From Hirundichthys speculiger (lineage: Eukaryota; Chordata; Actinopteri; Beloniformes; Exocoetidae): a stretch of 64,000 nucleotides of DNA. Location: the NCBI GenBank assembly GCA_018398805.1, contig JAGFBZ010001537.1, positions 428,501-492,500 of the forward strand. The letters run 5' to 3'. Every line of letters starts with the position of its first letter. Positions within the stretch are counted from its first letter, which is position 1. The notes beneath the pieces were generated by a model. It saw only the letters and a list, made by a program, of their open reading frames with translations, was not told the DNA's origin and searched no databases. A program made the position numbers and the translations under genes. Shown here in pieces: positions 55,401 to 64,000 of the stretch.

Positions 55401-56030
55401 CCATCTATCATTTCAAGAAAGAAGTCTTGAGGTTGAAATTAATTTCTTTTGTTTTCTGCTTTAGGTACTGCACGTTTTCATTTCTTTTTTCTCCATTCAT
55501 CCATCCATCTATCCATCATCTTCTGTTCGATCCGTAGTCGGGTCGCAGAGATCCAGACCTCCTCCCACCCCCCCCAGCGTGTCCTGGGTCTGTCCCATGG
55601 TCTCCTCCCAGTTGGACATGCCTGAAACTTCTCTTCTCCTTCAGAGGACGTCGTAACCAGATGAACCTCCTCAGCTGACTCGTCTCCATGTGGAGGAGCA
55701 ACGGTTCTACTCTGAGTCTCTCCTGGTGACTGAACTCCTCCTCCTGTCTCTGAGGGAGATGGACCAGAACCGGACCAGAACCAGCCTCCCTGGAGGAAAC
55801 TCATTTCAGCCACTTGTGTCCTTGATCTCGTTCTTTCGATCACTACTTACAGTTCACGACCACAGATGAGGGATGGAACAAAGATCTACGGACAGACAGA
55901 GAGCCTCGTCTGTTGGCTCGGCTCTCTTCACCTAAACGGACCGGTCCAGAACCACCACCACAGCCGGCGCTGCACCGGTTATTTCCTGTTGCTTTCAGCC
56001 TCCAGGCCTCTTTCTTGAAATGATAGATGG
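55401..56030. repeat. 22-bp perfect inverted repeats flanking an RTE LINE fragment
   Basis: CCATCTATCATTTCAAGAAA plus GA at 55401-55422 is exactly inverted at 56009-56030. The enclosed DNA is largely the LINE piece at 55490-55980. Confidence 0.7.
55490..55980 (-). repeat. RTE-type (Expander-like) LINE 3' part
   Basis: On the minus strand it runs from the RT-end region to a GGATGGATGAATGG tail. Phrases such as CGTGTCCTGGGTCTG, GGAGGAGCAACGGTTCTACT, GGAAACTCATTTCAGCC and GATCTCGTTCTTTCGATCA (plus-strand writing) are those of the abundant fish RTE family. Frames are broken. Confidence 0.7.
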
Positions 56031-56863
56031 CAGCTTTGAGTCGTGGATGGTTTCAAGACTGCTTGATATAAAATATGCCTTTGTTTTTATCACGTCACTA
56101 CTGTTTTAATCAAATCAGATTTATATTTATCAAATCACTTGGCAGCGCATCGCTCCATTTTGATCAGTTTTTACTTTTAACCCTGGCACTGCTGCTGGAA
56201 AAGTCTGAGCAATCAAAACACTAGAACACTTGAAGTTGGAAAAAGTAGCTGCAATAAAAAAATTCAATGTTTGCATCCCTGAGAGGTATGATTATGAGCC
56301 GAGCTCTCAAAGATCTTATTGTTGAGACCTGCTGTCTGTTAAGCGTCTACAGTAGATTAAGCATCCAGAGCAAACGACTTCCTCTTCTGATGGCTACCAA
56401 AGGAATCTGGACAACCTGAAAACTGTAATACATCCTTTTCACTCAGATTTGACCACATTAATACTTGGTTCCCATCTAAGTTTATCACACTTTGTTTAAA
56501 AAAAAAAAAAGACAAAGAAACCCATAAATCTTAGTATTATCGGTTCTGTGGGATCAAGGACAGGGAAAAACATCTACTGATGGAAAAACCTGCTTTCCTG
56601 CTTTATTCAGGCGATTTCACCTCCAACTCTCCAGAGTAGGACGATGGCAGCTGCTCACTTCCTTTCCTACTGGCCTTGAAGCTCCACCAACTGGTAAATC
56701 CTTGATTTTCAGAACCTCACCGCCCGCTGGAAGGGTCAGTGATTGGTACGAAGTCTGGCAACCAGCTGACTCGTTACACCAGAGAAAAGCTGAGGACTTC
56801 CCATCAGTGACAGTCGTCTTCTTGATTCACGTCATCCAGCTGGTTTTAATCCTAAAGAGCTGG
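56031..56863. other. intergenic spacer, no gene seen
   Basis: No repeat or coding feature recognised; the small open frame from 56702 runs into the hAT element and is not a gene. Confidence 0.55.
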
Positions 56864-57305
56864 AACAGAAGCAGTGCTGGGCGGTTTACCGGTTCATACC
56901 CAATACTGGTGTTTATTTTGTTATTATATGAATTTTTCAAATACCGTAATACCGGTGAGTATGTACTGTAGCGTACACAACGTTGGGAACGCCGCGCGGC
57001 GGAACGTAAGTGCCGCAGAACATTGTTTGACAGGGGACTGTTTTGCAGTTGCACTGGAGGCACAACACGCTACTAGTTTCTGGTTAAACGGTGATGGATG
57101 CTAACAGAGAAAGTCCCGAAGTGGAAGCTCCAGAACGGCAACATGAGACTGAGGAACTTCTTCCTGAACCAGGAGCCGTGGATTTAAAAAAGACGACGTC
57201 CAACAAACTACAATAATCTGCTAATGTTGCCGAGCTAAAGTTGTAGCCGCGGGAGGCTACACCAATAATTATTTATTGAAAAATCTCGAGAACGTTGTTT
57301 ACATT

Positions 57306-57985
57306 GAGTGCGTTTACATGGGAAGTTTAATTCCTCTTTAATTCAGAATTAAAGTTAAAGCCGAATAAAAGTTACCATGTAAACACTTAATTCCGAATTA
57401 AACTTAATTCCGAAGTAAGTGGCTGGTTTATTCCCATTTTAATTCCGAATTAAATAATTCAGCGGTCATGTAAACACTCATTCCTGTTTAAATTAATTCC
57501 AGTCTTTCTGCGCATGCTAGTTCTCTTGCCCGTCTGTCGCGATGACGCTTATATTCCGGCAGCACGCAGTAAACGGTGTTCAAGAGCAGAGACGATTTAT
57601 TTAATAAATAGCTTGGAGGAACTGGAAATAATTAAAAGAACAGATGGCAGTAAACATAAAAATTGTGAGCTTTTCAAAGCGGCCAGGTTAAATGAAGGAG
57701 GTTTCACAGATAGAGATGCCACCCAGGTCAAAAATAAGTGGAATGTTGTTGCTAACCAGTTAGCTAAGTTTGTTTTCTTCCGGTAGACGTAAAGACGTCC
57801 GCCTCCCCATCCAATCAGAACCCTTCCCAACCCCCAGACCTAAAGCGGAGTTGGATAAAGCCGAACAAACGTGTTTTCCATGTAAACCTCAATTCAGAAT
57901 TACTATTTCCATGTAAACTCGAAGAAAAATAGTTTAATTCGGAATTATTTAATTCCAAATTAAAAAACATCATGTAACCGCAGCC
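57306..57985 (+). mobile_element. Harbinger-type element nested in the hAT
   Basis: Terminal repeats GAGTGCGTTTACATG and, inverted, GGCTGCGGTTACATG, with 3-bp flanks ATT on both sides (57303-57305 and 57986-57988), as in PIF/Harbinger. Interior is full of AATTCCGAATTAAA-type motifs in both orientations and carries one Myb-like ORF. Confidence 0.65.
57514..57786 (+). CDS. Myb/SANT (trihelix-like) ORF of the nested element, 90 aa
   Basis: RAETIYLINSLEELEII, KNCELFKAARLNEGGFTDRD and TQVKNKWNVVANQ have the spacing of a trihelix Myb/SANT DNA-binding domain (W, E-x-LI at the start, QVKNKW at the third helix). Such ORFs accompany PIF/Harbinger elements. The expected first Trp of the domain is not seen (a Cys-Ser precedes RAE), and the frame ends after the domain, so this is a fragment. 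The ATG at 57514 is only the first in frame; the real start is unclear. Confidence 0.5.
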   Translation: MLVLLPVCRDDAYIPAARSKRCSRAETIYLINSLEELEIIKRTDGSKHKNCELFKAARLNEGGFTDRDATQVKNKWNVVANQLAKFVFFR

Positions 57986-58387
57986 ATTGTGTAGTTAATG
58001 TTGATTTTTTACAAAGAATTTTTTTTTTAAGTTGTTCGCAAAATTTGAAAAATAAAAGGGTTCTGTATTTTAACTGCAACTATCATCATTCTGATTACTT
58101 CACTTAATTAGAATAACAAGTGCCACCTCTTTGTAAATAGTATCATTTTGTGTATTAATACTAGTGTAGATATGAATGTTTTTCTACAATATTCACTCCT
58201 CGTGACAGTAAAATAGGTCATTCTAAGACAATTTACTGCAGCAATTCATCTAAATGATTAGAAAATGTGGTTAACACCCAGTTGTGCCTTAAAAAAAAAA
58301 AAACTGTGATATACCGTGAAACCGATATAATTTAGAAAAATACCGTGATATAAATTTTTGGTCATACCGCCCAGCGCTACACAGAAG

Positions 58388-59274
58388 TTTACCAGAGAAG
58401 CAAGAAAAGACAAGTAGTTACAAATAAACCATAAATACTGGCTTCATTTTAACATCACAGGGTCCAACATGCACCTGTGACACTATTACCTGTGGACCAC
58501 AGGTAACACTGGTGGCTCGTTTTAATGACAAAGCGGTTTCCTCGACTGGACTGTTTTCACTTTTGGGAAACTACCAGAGTTCACGGAAAACACATTCATT
58601 TCAGTTGTTAAAATCTGAATAACAACAGATCAGTCTTTCCAAGAAAAATACCTTTTTATTTCATTAAAAATCCACATAATTGTATCTATGAAAGCATAAA
58701 ATCCCCGTTTCATGTGGTGCTGCGTTTTTCTCCTTATTGTGGTTGGTTGTTTTGCTATATTCAAAGTAAATCATGGGTATCAAACCATCAAAGACCGCAA
58801 GATGTATGTCACATACAAACACAGACACTGTCAAACAGTAAAAGGGGGCGGGCAGGGAGGGGGGGGGGGGTAGTCCCGCCGCCCATCTTCAACCCATTTC
58901 TCACTTCCAGCAACCTCGGTTTGGAGCAGTTGGAACGCCCACGGTCGAGTCCGGCGGTGTCTGAGAGAGTCAAGGAGAACGCCGCTTTGTGCACATGTGC
59001 TTCATTTGTGCCACTGGTGTTCCACAGAGCTCTGTTCTCGGGACACCAAGGTTTTCTTTTTTTTTTTTCCCTGTTTTTTTTTCTTCTTTTTTTTTTTTTA
59101 CAGAGAACCAATCCACCATGGACGCAAATACACACTGATTATTTCAACATTATCTAAAGTCATCCACAGCCGTTGGATCGATAATACTGGAGAGTATACT
59201 ATTCAGTTGTTCATGAGAATGAGATGTTAAGAAATGCATGACTAAAGTGCCAGAAGTTCACGCTTTAGTTACAG
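58388..59274. other. spacer with G- and T-rich runs, no gene
   Basis: A G run near 58856-58870 and T runs near 59056-59100. It could be a distal 3' UTR of the candidate gene at 59839-59875. Minus-strand AATAAA also occurs near 58656. Confidence 0.4.
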
Positions 59275-59280
59275 TTTATT
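59275..59280 (-). terminator. AATAAA for the candidate terminal exon
   Basis: Minus-strand hexamer about 560 bp past the proposed stop codon at 59839-59841. Confidence 0.3.
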
Positions 59281-59838
59281 GTTGATGCTTTGAGACAAAA
59301 TGGTGACAGTGAGCTTGTTTTTGTTTCTTTTTTTTCCCCAATCAAAGGCCCAGTGCGTAGTTTCTTTCTAAGTGCTAAGAGATAATAAAGAGGTGTGCTT
59401 TCTCCCGATATCGTAGGAATGCTGTCATTAGTACTGTTGTAATCCTTTGGCATATGACTGTAAAGTGGAGAAAGACAAAGATGGCTGCCACAAACCCTCG
59501 ATGGGACGATCCTGGAAATATGTCATTCGAGTGGTTTCTCGGAAAAAATCCACAAAAATCTTTTTGGCGTATTCCAGGAGCAGAATCTCGGGTCTGCGTA
59601 GATCTCAAATGCTGAATCCAGCAGAGCAGGTCCAGACCTCTGTTGGGTCGCTCCTCCAGGAACGGGCCAAGCCTCTGGAACCCCCGTTAGACAGAGGACA
59701 CGAGGACACTTCAAGGCCACCGCGTCTGTCCCACTGGCACGGAGACTTGCATATCCGCAGGTCGTCTGAACGTCCTCCGGCAGGACACGCGTCTGACGGT
59801 GAGGTAAGTCTGCGGGTCCAATAACTGATCATCGAGAC

Positions 59839-59875
59839 TCATGACAGGGAGGCGATCGCATCGCCCACCAGGTAC
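59839..59875 (-). CDS. candidate terminal exon, ends YLVGDAIASLS-stop
   Basis: On the minus strand CTCTTGTCTCCATCAG is a good acceptor, followed by one base plus YLVGDAIASLS and TGA, then a ~560-bp possible 3' UTR with AATAAA. I do not recognise the protein. Upstream exons would lie beyond 59880, where repeats dominate or outside the window. Too short to exclude chance. Confidence 0.22.
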
Positions 59876-59928
59876 CTGATGGAGACAAGAGAGGGACAGA
59901 TGGACGGGTCACTGGGACACGTTGGGTT

Positions 59929-61421
59929 TAGGGCTGTTTAATAGCAGTTTATTGCATTATTTCCCTGATTAATCACAATTAATCGATTAATCGCATTATT
60001 TCTCTGATTAATCGATTAATCGCATTATTTCCCTGATTAATCACGATTAATCGCATTATTTCCCTGATTAATCACGATTAATCGATTAATCACATTATTT
60101 CTCTGATTAATCACAATTAATCGATTAATCGCATTATTTCTCTGATTAATCACAATTAATCGATTAATCGCATTATTTCCCTGATTAATCACAATTAATC
60201 GATTAATCGCATTATTTCTCTGATTAATCACGATTAATCGATTAATCGCATTATTTCTCTGATTAATCACAATTAATCGATTAATCGCATTATTTCTCTG
60301 ATTAATCACAATTAATCGATTAATCGCATTATTTCCCTGATTAATCACGATTAATCGCATTGTATACGCAAAATCAAATAATGAATTCAAAGTAGTGTAA
60401 AGGTCACTTTTATTAAAATGTTCTGCTGTCACATGAACTAAAGTGTCATAACATTTGTTGTTCAAACACTTTTAACATCAGCACTTGTCAGTAACACATA
60501 TTTAGTGTAAATCTCATCTTAAAAAATGTCAAATAAAACAAAGCTTATTGTCACTGCCAGGGCATTAATTTCATCCTGTTTTTATAAAAAAAAATAAAAA
60601 GTCTACAAACAAAATCCACTGAAGTGATTGTGTCTCAGCACAATCAGAACATTAAAACAGGTAATTTCTGAGGTAACAGCAGAAACTTTTAACGGGGAGT
60701 TCAACTTGTCAGTTGTTACAAATAACCTTGTTTCTGTTGAATCCTCCGTCTGGGAGAACTTTAAAATGAAAATGTCCATGTTAAAGTTTAGTAACTTTAT
60801 CAATCTGTGTATCAATCATTCTTTCCATTTTCAATTGTCAATCAAAAATTAAAAAAAAAATAAAAAGTGACATTTTATTACATTTTTCAATCTAACAAAA
60901 AAAAAAAAAAAAAAAAAAAAAAATGCCTGTATTTTTATATTTCAATTTGAGACTTGGATCAAAAATACAAAATTAAAAAACAGGCAACAGAACTGAATTA
61001 GTTTTATAATGGAGGACTGGACTTTCTGTTGTCATTACACATCTGAGCCACTAGATGGAGCCGCACTGCAGTAACCAGCTAGAGAACAGCAGGACAGTGA
61101 ACACATGGAGCAGATCTGATGGAACATGGAGGAATGACCACAAACGTTTGGTTGCAGTCCAGAATTTTATTTTAGACAGAATTGTTAATATTGCTACCTG
61201 AGTTGCTACCTGAACTGTGAAGTTCGCGTATTTTTACCGTTCTCCGTGTCTGTTTTAGCTTTTCCTTATGTGTACTGTTTTCCGTTTCCGCAGCAGCCAG
61301 AAACAGAATTTTCAAAACAAAAGCATTTGAGCAACATGCGTTAACGCGCGATAAAATAAATGTCGGCGTTAATAAATTAATGCGTTAATGCGATAATAAC
61401 ACATTAACTTGCCCAGCCCTA
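59929..61421 (+). mobile_element. hAT-type element with internal 39-bp minisatellite
   Basis: Ends TAGGGCTGTTTAATAGC and, inverted, TAGGGCTGGGCAAGTTAATG. Flanking 8-mers GTTGGGTT and GTTATGTT match at 6 of 8. The right part contains GCGTTAATGCGATAATAAC, typical of this fish MITE family. No transposase; an A run lies at about 60897-60923. Confidence 0.65.
59954..60360 (+). repeat. 39-bp minisatellite (TTAATCG-rich)
   Basis: About ten units built from GATTAATCACAATTAATCG and ATTAATCGCATTATTTC(T/C)C. Each unit is a set of overlapping inverted TTAATCG / CGATTAA motifs. The 142-codon minus-strand open frame here (a 13-residue repeat) is a by-product of the unit length. Confidence 0.9.
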
Positions 61422-61888
61422 GTTATGTTTCATGCTTGTCCTTCCTGCATCCATCAAACTCGGATCACCTTCACATCATCCAACCAAGATTGACAAGATT
61501 CTGCTGCGAATGGGAATCAAGTACAAAAACAAGGACGCGATGACTGCGTTGTGCCTGATGGTGGCGTGACCACATCTACAACCTGAAATCTGAAACCTTG
61601 GCCAACGCACTCATGCAGAAATGCCTAAAGTCTTCTCTCGACCTTTAACCATAAGTGAGCTGAGCTGATCTTCTGTTACTTGTCCTAGCTACAGAGAAAC
61701 AGACAAGAAGCTGGGAATAAAGAAAGAAAATAATTAAAGAAAAATAAGAAAAACCAGCTGTTTTAGAACCTGATCAACTCTGATCAAGTGATCATATCAG
61801 TCAATGTCTAACAGCTGCTCCGATATTTTGTGACAAAGACCACGTCTAAATACTGCTTAAACGGGATATGATATGGTGATAGATTTTG
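61422..61888. other. spacer between two hAT elements, no gene
   Basis: Unique sequence; no coding or repeat feature recognised. Confidence 0.5.
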
Positions 61889-63813
61889 TAGGGGTCTGAA
61901 AAAAATCAATTTGGCAATATATTGCGATTTTCGGCCGCCCAATATAATATCGATTTTTCAGCTCCTAATATCGATTTTTTTTAGGAAAATTCAAAATGTG
62001 CAGAAACACTAATAATAAACAATATTATTTAAATATTATATTATTATTATATTTAAATATAAACAATAAGGTTGTTTTGAAGCAAATAGTTTTGACTCAA
62101 TTTGTCCTCTGAATGATCAATATCATCTGGTGAACATATACAGCAATTTGATTTTTTATCTCTAATTTTAATTTTGATATTAACTGGGTAGAATATCGCA
62201 ATATATCATGATATTGCGATATCGTGATAATATCATAAGTGCTTTTATTTTCACTATTAAAGACTGCTGAGAGTTCTGCTGTTGATTTTTGTCTCTTACA
62301 TTTCACCAAACGAGATTAGGGGTGTGAAAAAAAATCAATTTGGGAATATATCGTGATTTTCGGCCACCCAATATATCGATTTTTCAGCTCCTAATGCCGA
62401 TTTTTTTTAAGGAAAATTGTTTAAAATTTAGAAGTGCAAAAACACTTTTAATAAACAATAAATAGGTTGTTTTAAAGCAAATAGTTTGGACTCAATTTGT
62501 CCTCTGAATGATCAATATCAAATCCACTTGATTTTTCATCTCTACTTTTAATTTTGATATTAACTGGGTAGAATATCGCAATATATCATGATATTGCGAT
62601 ATTGTGATAACATCATAAGTGCTTTTATTTTCACTATTAAAGACTGCTGTGAGTTCTGCTGTTGATTTTTGTCTCTTACATTTCACCAAATGAGATTAGG
62701 GGTGTGAAAAAAAATCAATTTGGCAATATATCGTGATTTTCTGCCACTCAATATATCGATTTTTCAGCTCCTAATGCTGATTTTTTTTTAGGAAAATTGT
62801 TTAAAATTTAGAAGTGCAAAAACACTAATAATAAACAATAAATAGGTTGTTTTGAAGCAAATAGTTTTGACTCAATTTGTCCTGTGAATGATCAATATCA
62901 TCTGATGAACATATACAGCAATTGATTTTTTATCTCTAATTTTAATTTTGATATTAACTGGGTAGAATATCGCAATATATCATGATATTGCGATATCGTG
63001 ATAACATCATAAGTGCTTTTATTTTCACGATTAAAGACTGCTGTGAGTTCTGCTGTTGATTTTTGTCTCTTACATTTCACCAAACGAGATTAGGGGTGTG
63101 AAAAAAAATCAATTTGGCAATATATCGTGATTTTCAGCCACCCAATATATCGATTTTTCAGCTCCTAATGCCGATTTTTTAAGGAAAATTGTTTAAAATT
63201 TAAATGTGCAAAAACACTAATAATAAACAATAAATAGGTTGTTTTAAAGCAAATAGTTTTGACTCAATTTGTCCTCTGAATGATCAATATCAAATCAACT
63301 TGATTTTTCATCTCTACTTTTAATTTTGATATTAACTGGGTAGAATATCGCAATATATCATGATATTGCGATATCATGATAATATCATAAGTGCTTTTAT
63401 TTTCACTATTAAAGACTGCTGAGAGTTCTGCTGTTGATTTTTGTCTCTTACATTTCACCAAACAAGATTAGGGGTGTGAAAAAAAATCAATTTGGCAATA
63501 TATCGTGATTTTCAGCTCCTAATGCTGATTTTTTTTAAGGAAAATCGTTTAAAATTTAAATGTGCAAAAACACTAATAATAAACAATAAATAGGTTGGTT
63601 TGAAGCAAATAGTTTTGACTCAATTTATCCTCTGAATGATCAATATCATCTGATGAACATATACAGCAACTTGATTTTTCATCTCTACTTTTAATTTTGA
63701 TATTAACTGGGTAGAATAACGCAATATATCGTGACATCGAGATAATATCGTACTGTGACCCAAGTATCACGATACATATGGTATTGTGAGGTCCTTGCCA
63801 ATAGTCACCCCTA
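61889..63813 (+). mobile_element. hAT-type MITE whose interior is amplified about five-fold
   Basis: Starts TAGGGGTCTGAAAAAAATCA and ends, inverted, TAGGGGTGACTATTGGCAAG. Flanks AGATTTTG (61881-61888) and ATATTTTG (63814-63821) agree at 7 of 8, a good hAT target duplication. Left-end-like starts recur at 61889, 62317, 62697, 63091 and 63469, so units are 378-428 bp; only the last reaches the right terminal repeat. Each unit holds a ~65-codon minus-strand frame (MVKCKRQKSTAEL) that is repeat sequence, not a gene. Confidence 0.8.
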
Positions 63814-64000
63814 ATATTTTGAGATAATTGAATATATTATGGTCTATTTTCTTTGGTTTTAGATCTCTTTTATTAGCTGGTCTTTCACAGAGCTCTTATT
63901 TTCTTTGGTATGGATTTGCCTTTATTTTTTATTTATTTGATCTGCTCTCTCCTGCATGCGCAGGGGTCTTCAAGGCTGTTTTTGAGTCCTCAATACTCAG
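63814..64000. other. window end, nothing recognised
   Basis: AT-rich unique sequence after the target duplication of the preceding element. Confidence 0.5.

Larger units (their letters stand above)
56872..58379 (+). mobile_element. hAT-type element with 8-bp target duplication
   Basis: Ends CAGTGCTGGGCGGTTTACCG and, inverted, TAGCGCTGGGCGGTATGACC. Flanks AACAGAAG (56864-56871) and CACAGAAG (58380-58387) match at 7 of 8. No hAT transposase inside; it hosts the nested element at 57306-57985. Confidence 0.75.

Noticed and set aside
58714..59157. 147-codon plus-strand frame
   Set aside because: Low-complexity Gly/Phe runs from homopolymer tracts, no domain, and overlapping frames on both strands.
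60037..60465. 142-codon frame of a 13-residue repeat
   Set aside because: It is the 39-bp minisatellite inside a hAT element; the unit length is a multiple of three.

Overview
The window is nuclear DNA from a teleost fish. It holds interrupted genes with GT-AG introns, a fish-type TRIM gene, and many familiar fish repeat families (tRNA SINEs, L2- and RTE-type LINEs, Tc1, piggyBac, PIF/Harbinger, hAT MITEs). There is no operon-like layout. Most of the 64 kb is repeats; only two host genes can be read with confidence.

Layout. (1) 1-2920: a SINE remnant, a 33-bp tandem array carrying about 32 CCAAT boxes, then a one-exon ORF for a small single-pass membrane protein with a 3' tail and AATAAA. 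Together these look like a promoter-monomer-driven retroelement or retrogene. (2) 3474-12376, minus strand: a complete seven-exon dhrs11-like short-chain dehydrogenase/reductase gene with its own TATA and CCAAT promoter. Its introns carry a nested hAT-in-piggyBac insertion, MITEs, LINE pieces and a long TA microsatellite. (3) 13022-34734: one 21.7-kb array of a 29-bp unit (about 750 copies). Each unit contains a 15-bp dyad (GGACCACGCTGGTCC). The array has mosaic higher-order blocks and an indel-rich core. (4) 34735-44522: transposon and LINE wreckage (hAT, Tc1 twice, L2), a direct duplication of a 1.6-kb segment related to the 3' flank of the TRIM gene, and one PIF/Harbinger copy. (5) 44523-47461: an intact one-exon TRIM gene (minus strand) with its 3' flank; a second Harbinger copy in inverse orientation follows at 48895-50223. 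(6) 50224-64000: an LTR-like tract, an element with long terminal inverted repeats, an RTE fragment, a Harbinger-type element nested in a hAT, and two hAT-type elements whose interiors have grown into tandem arrays (39 bp and about 390 bp).

The host genes are unrelated: DHRS11 proteins are NADPH-dependent carbonyl/steroid reductases, and fish TRIM proteins with PRY-SPRY are RING E3 ligases linked to innate immunity. The common theme is repeats growing into tandem arrays (33-bp, 29-bp, 39-bp and ~390-bp units), two of them demonstrably inside hAT-type elements flanked by target-site duplications. The very long minus-strand open frames across the 29-bp array come from a stop-poor unit whose length is not a multiple of three; they are not treated as genes.
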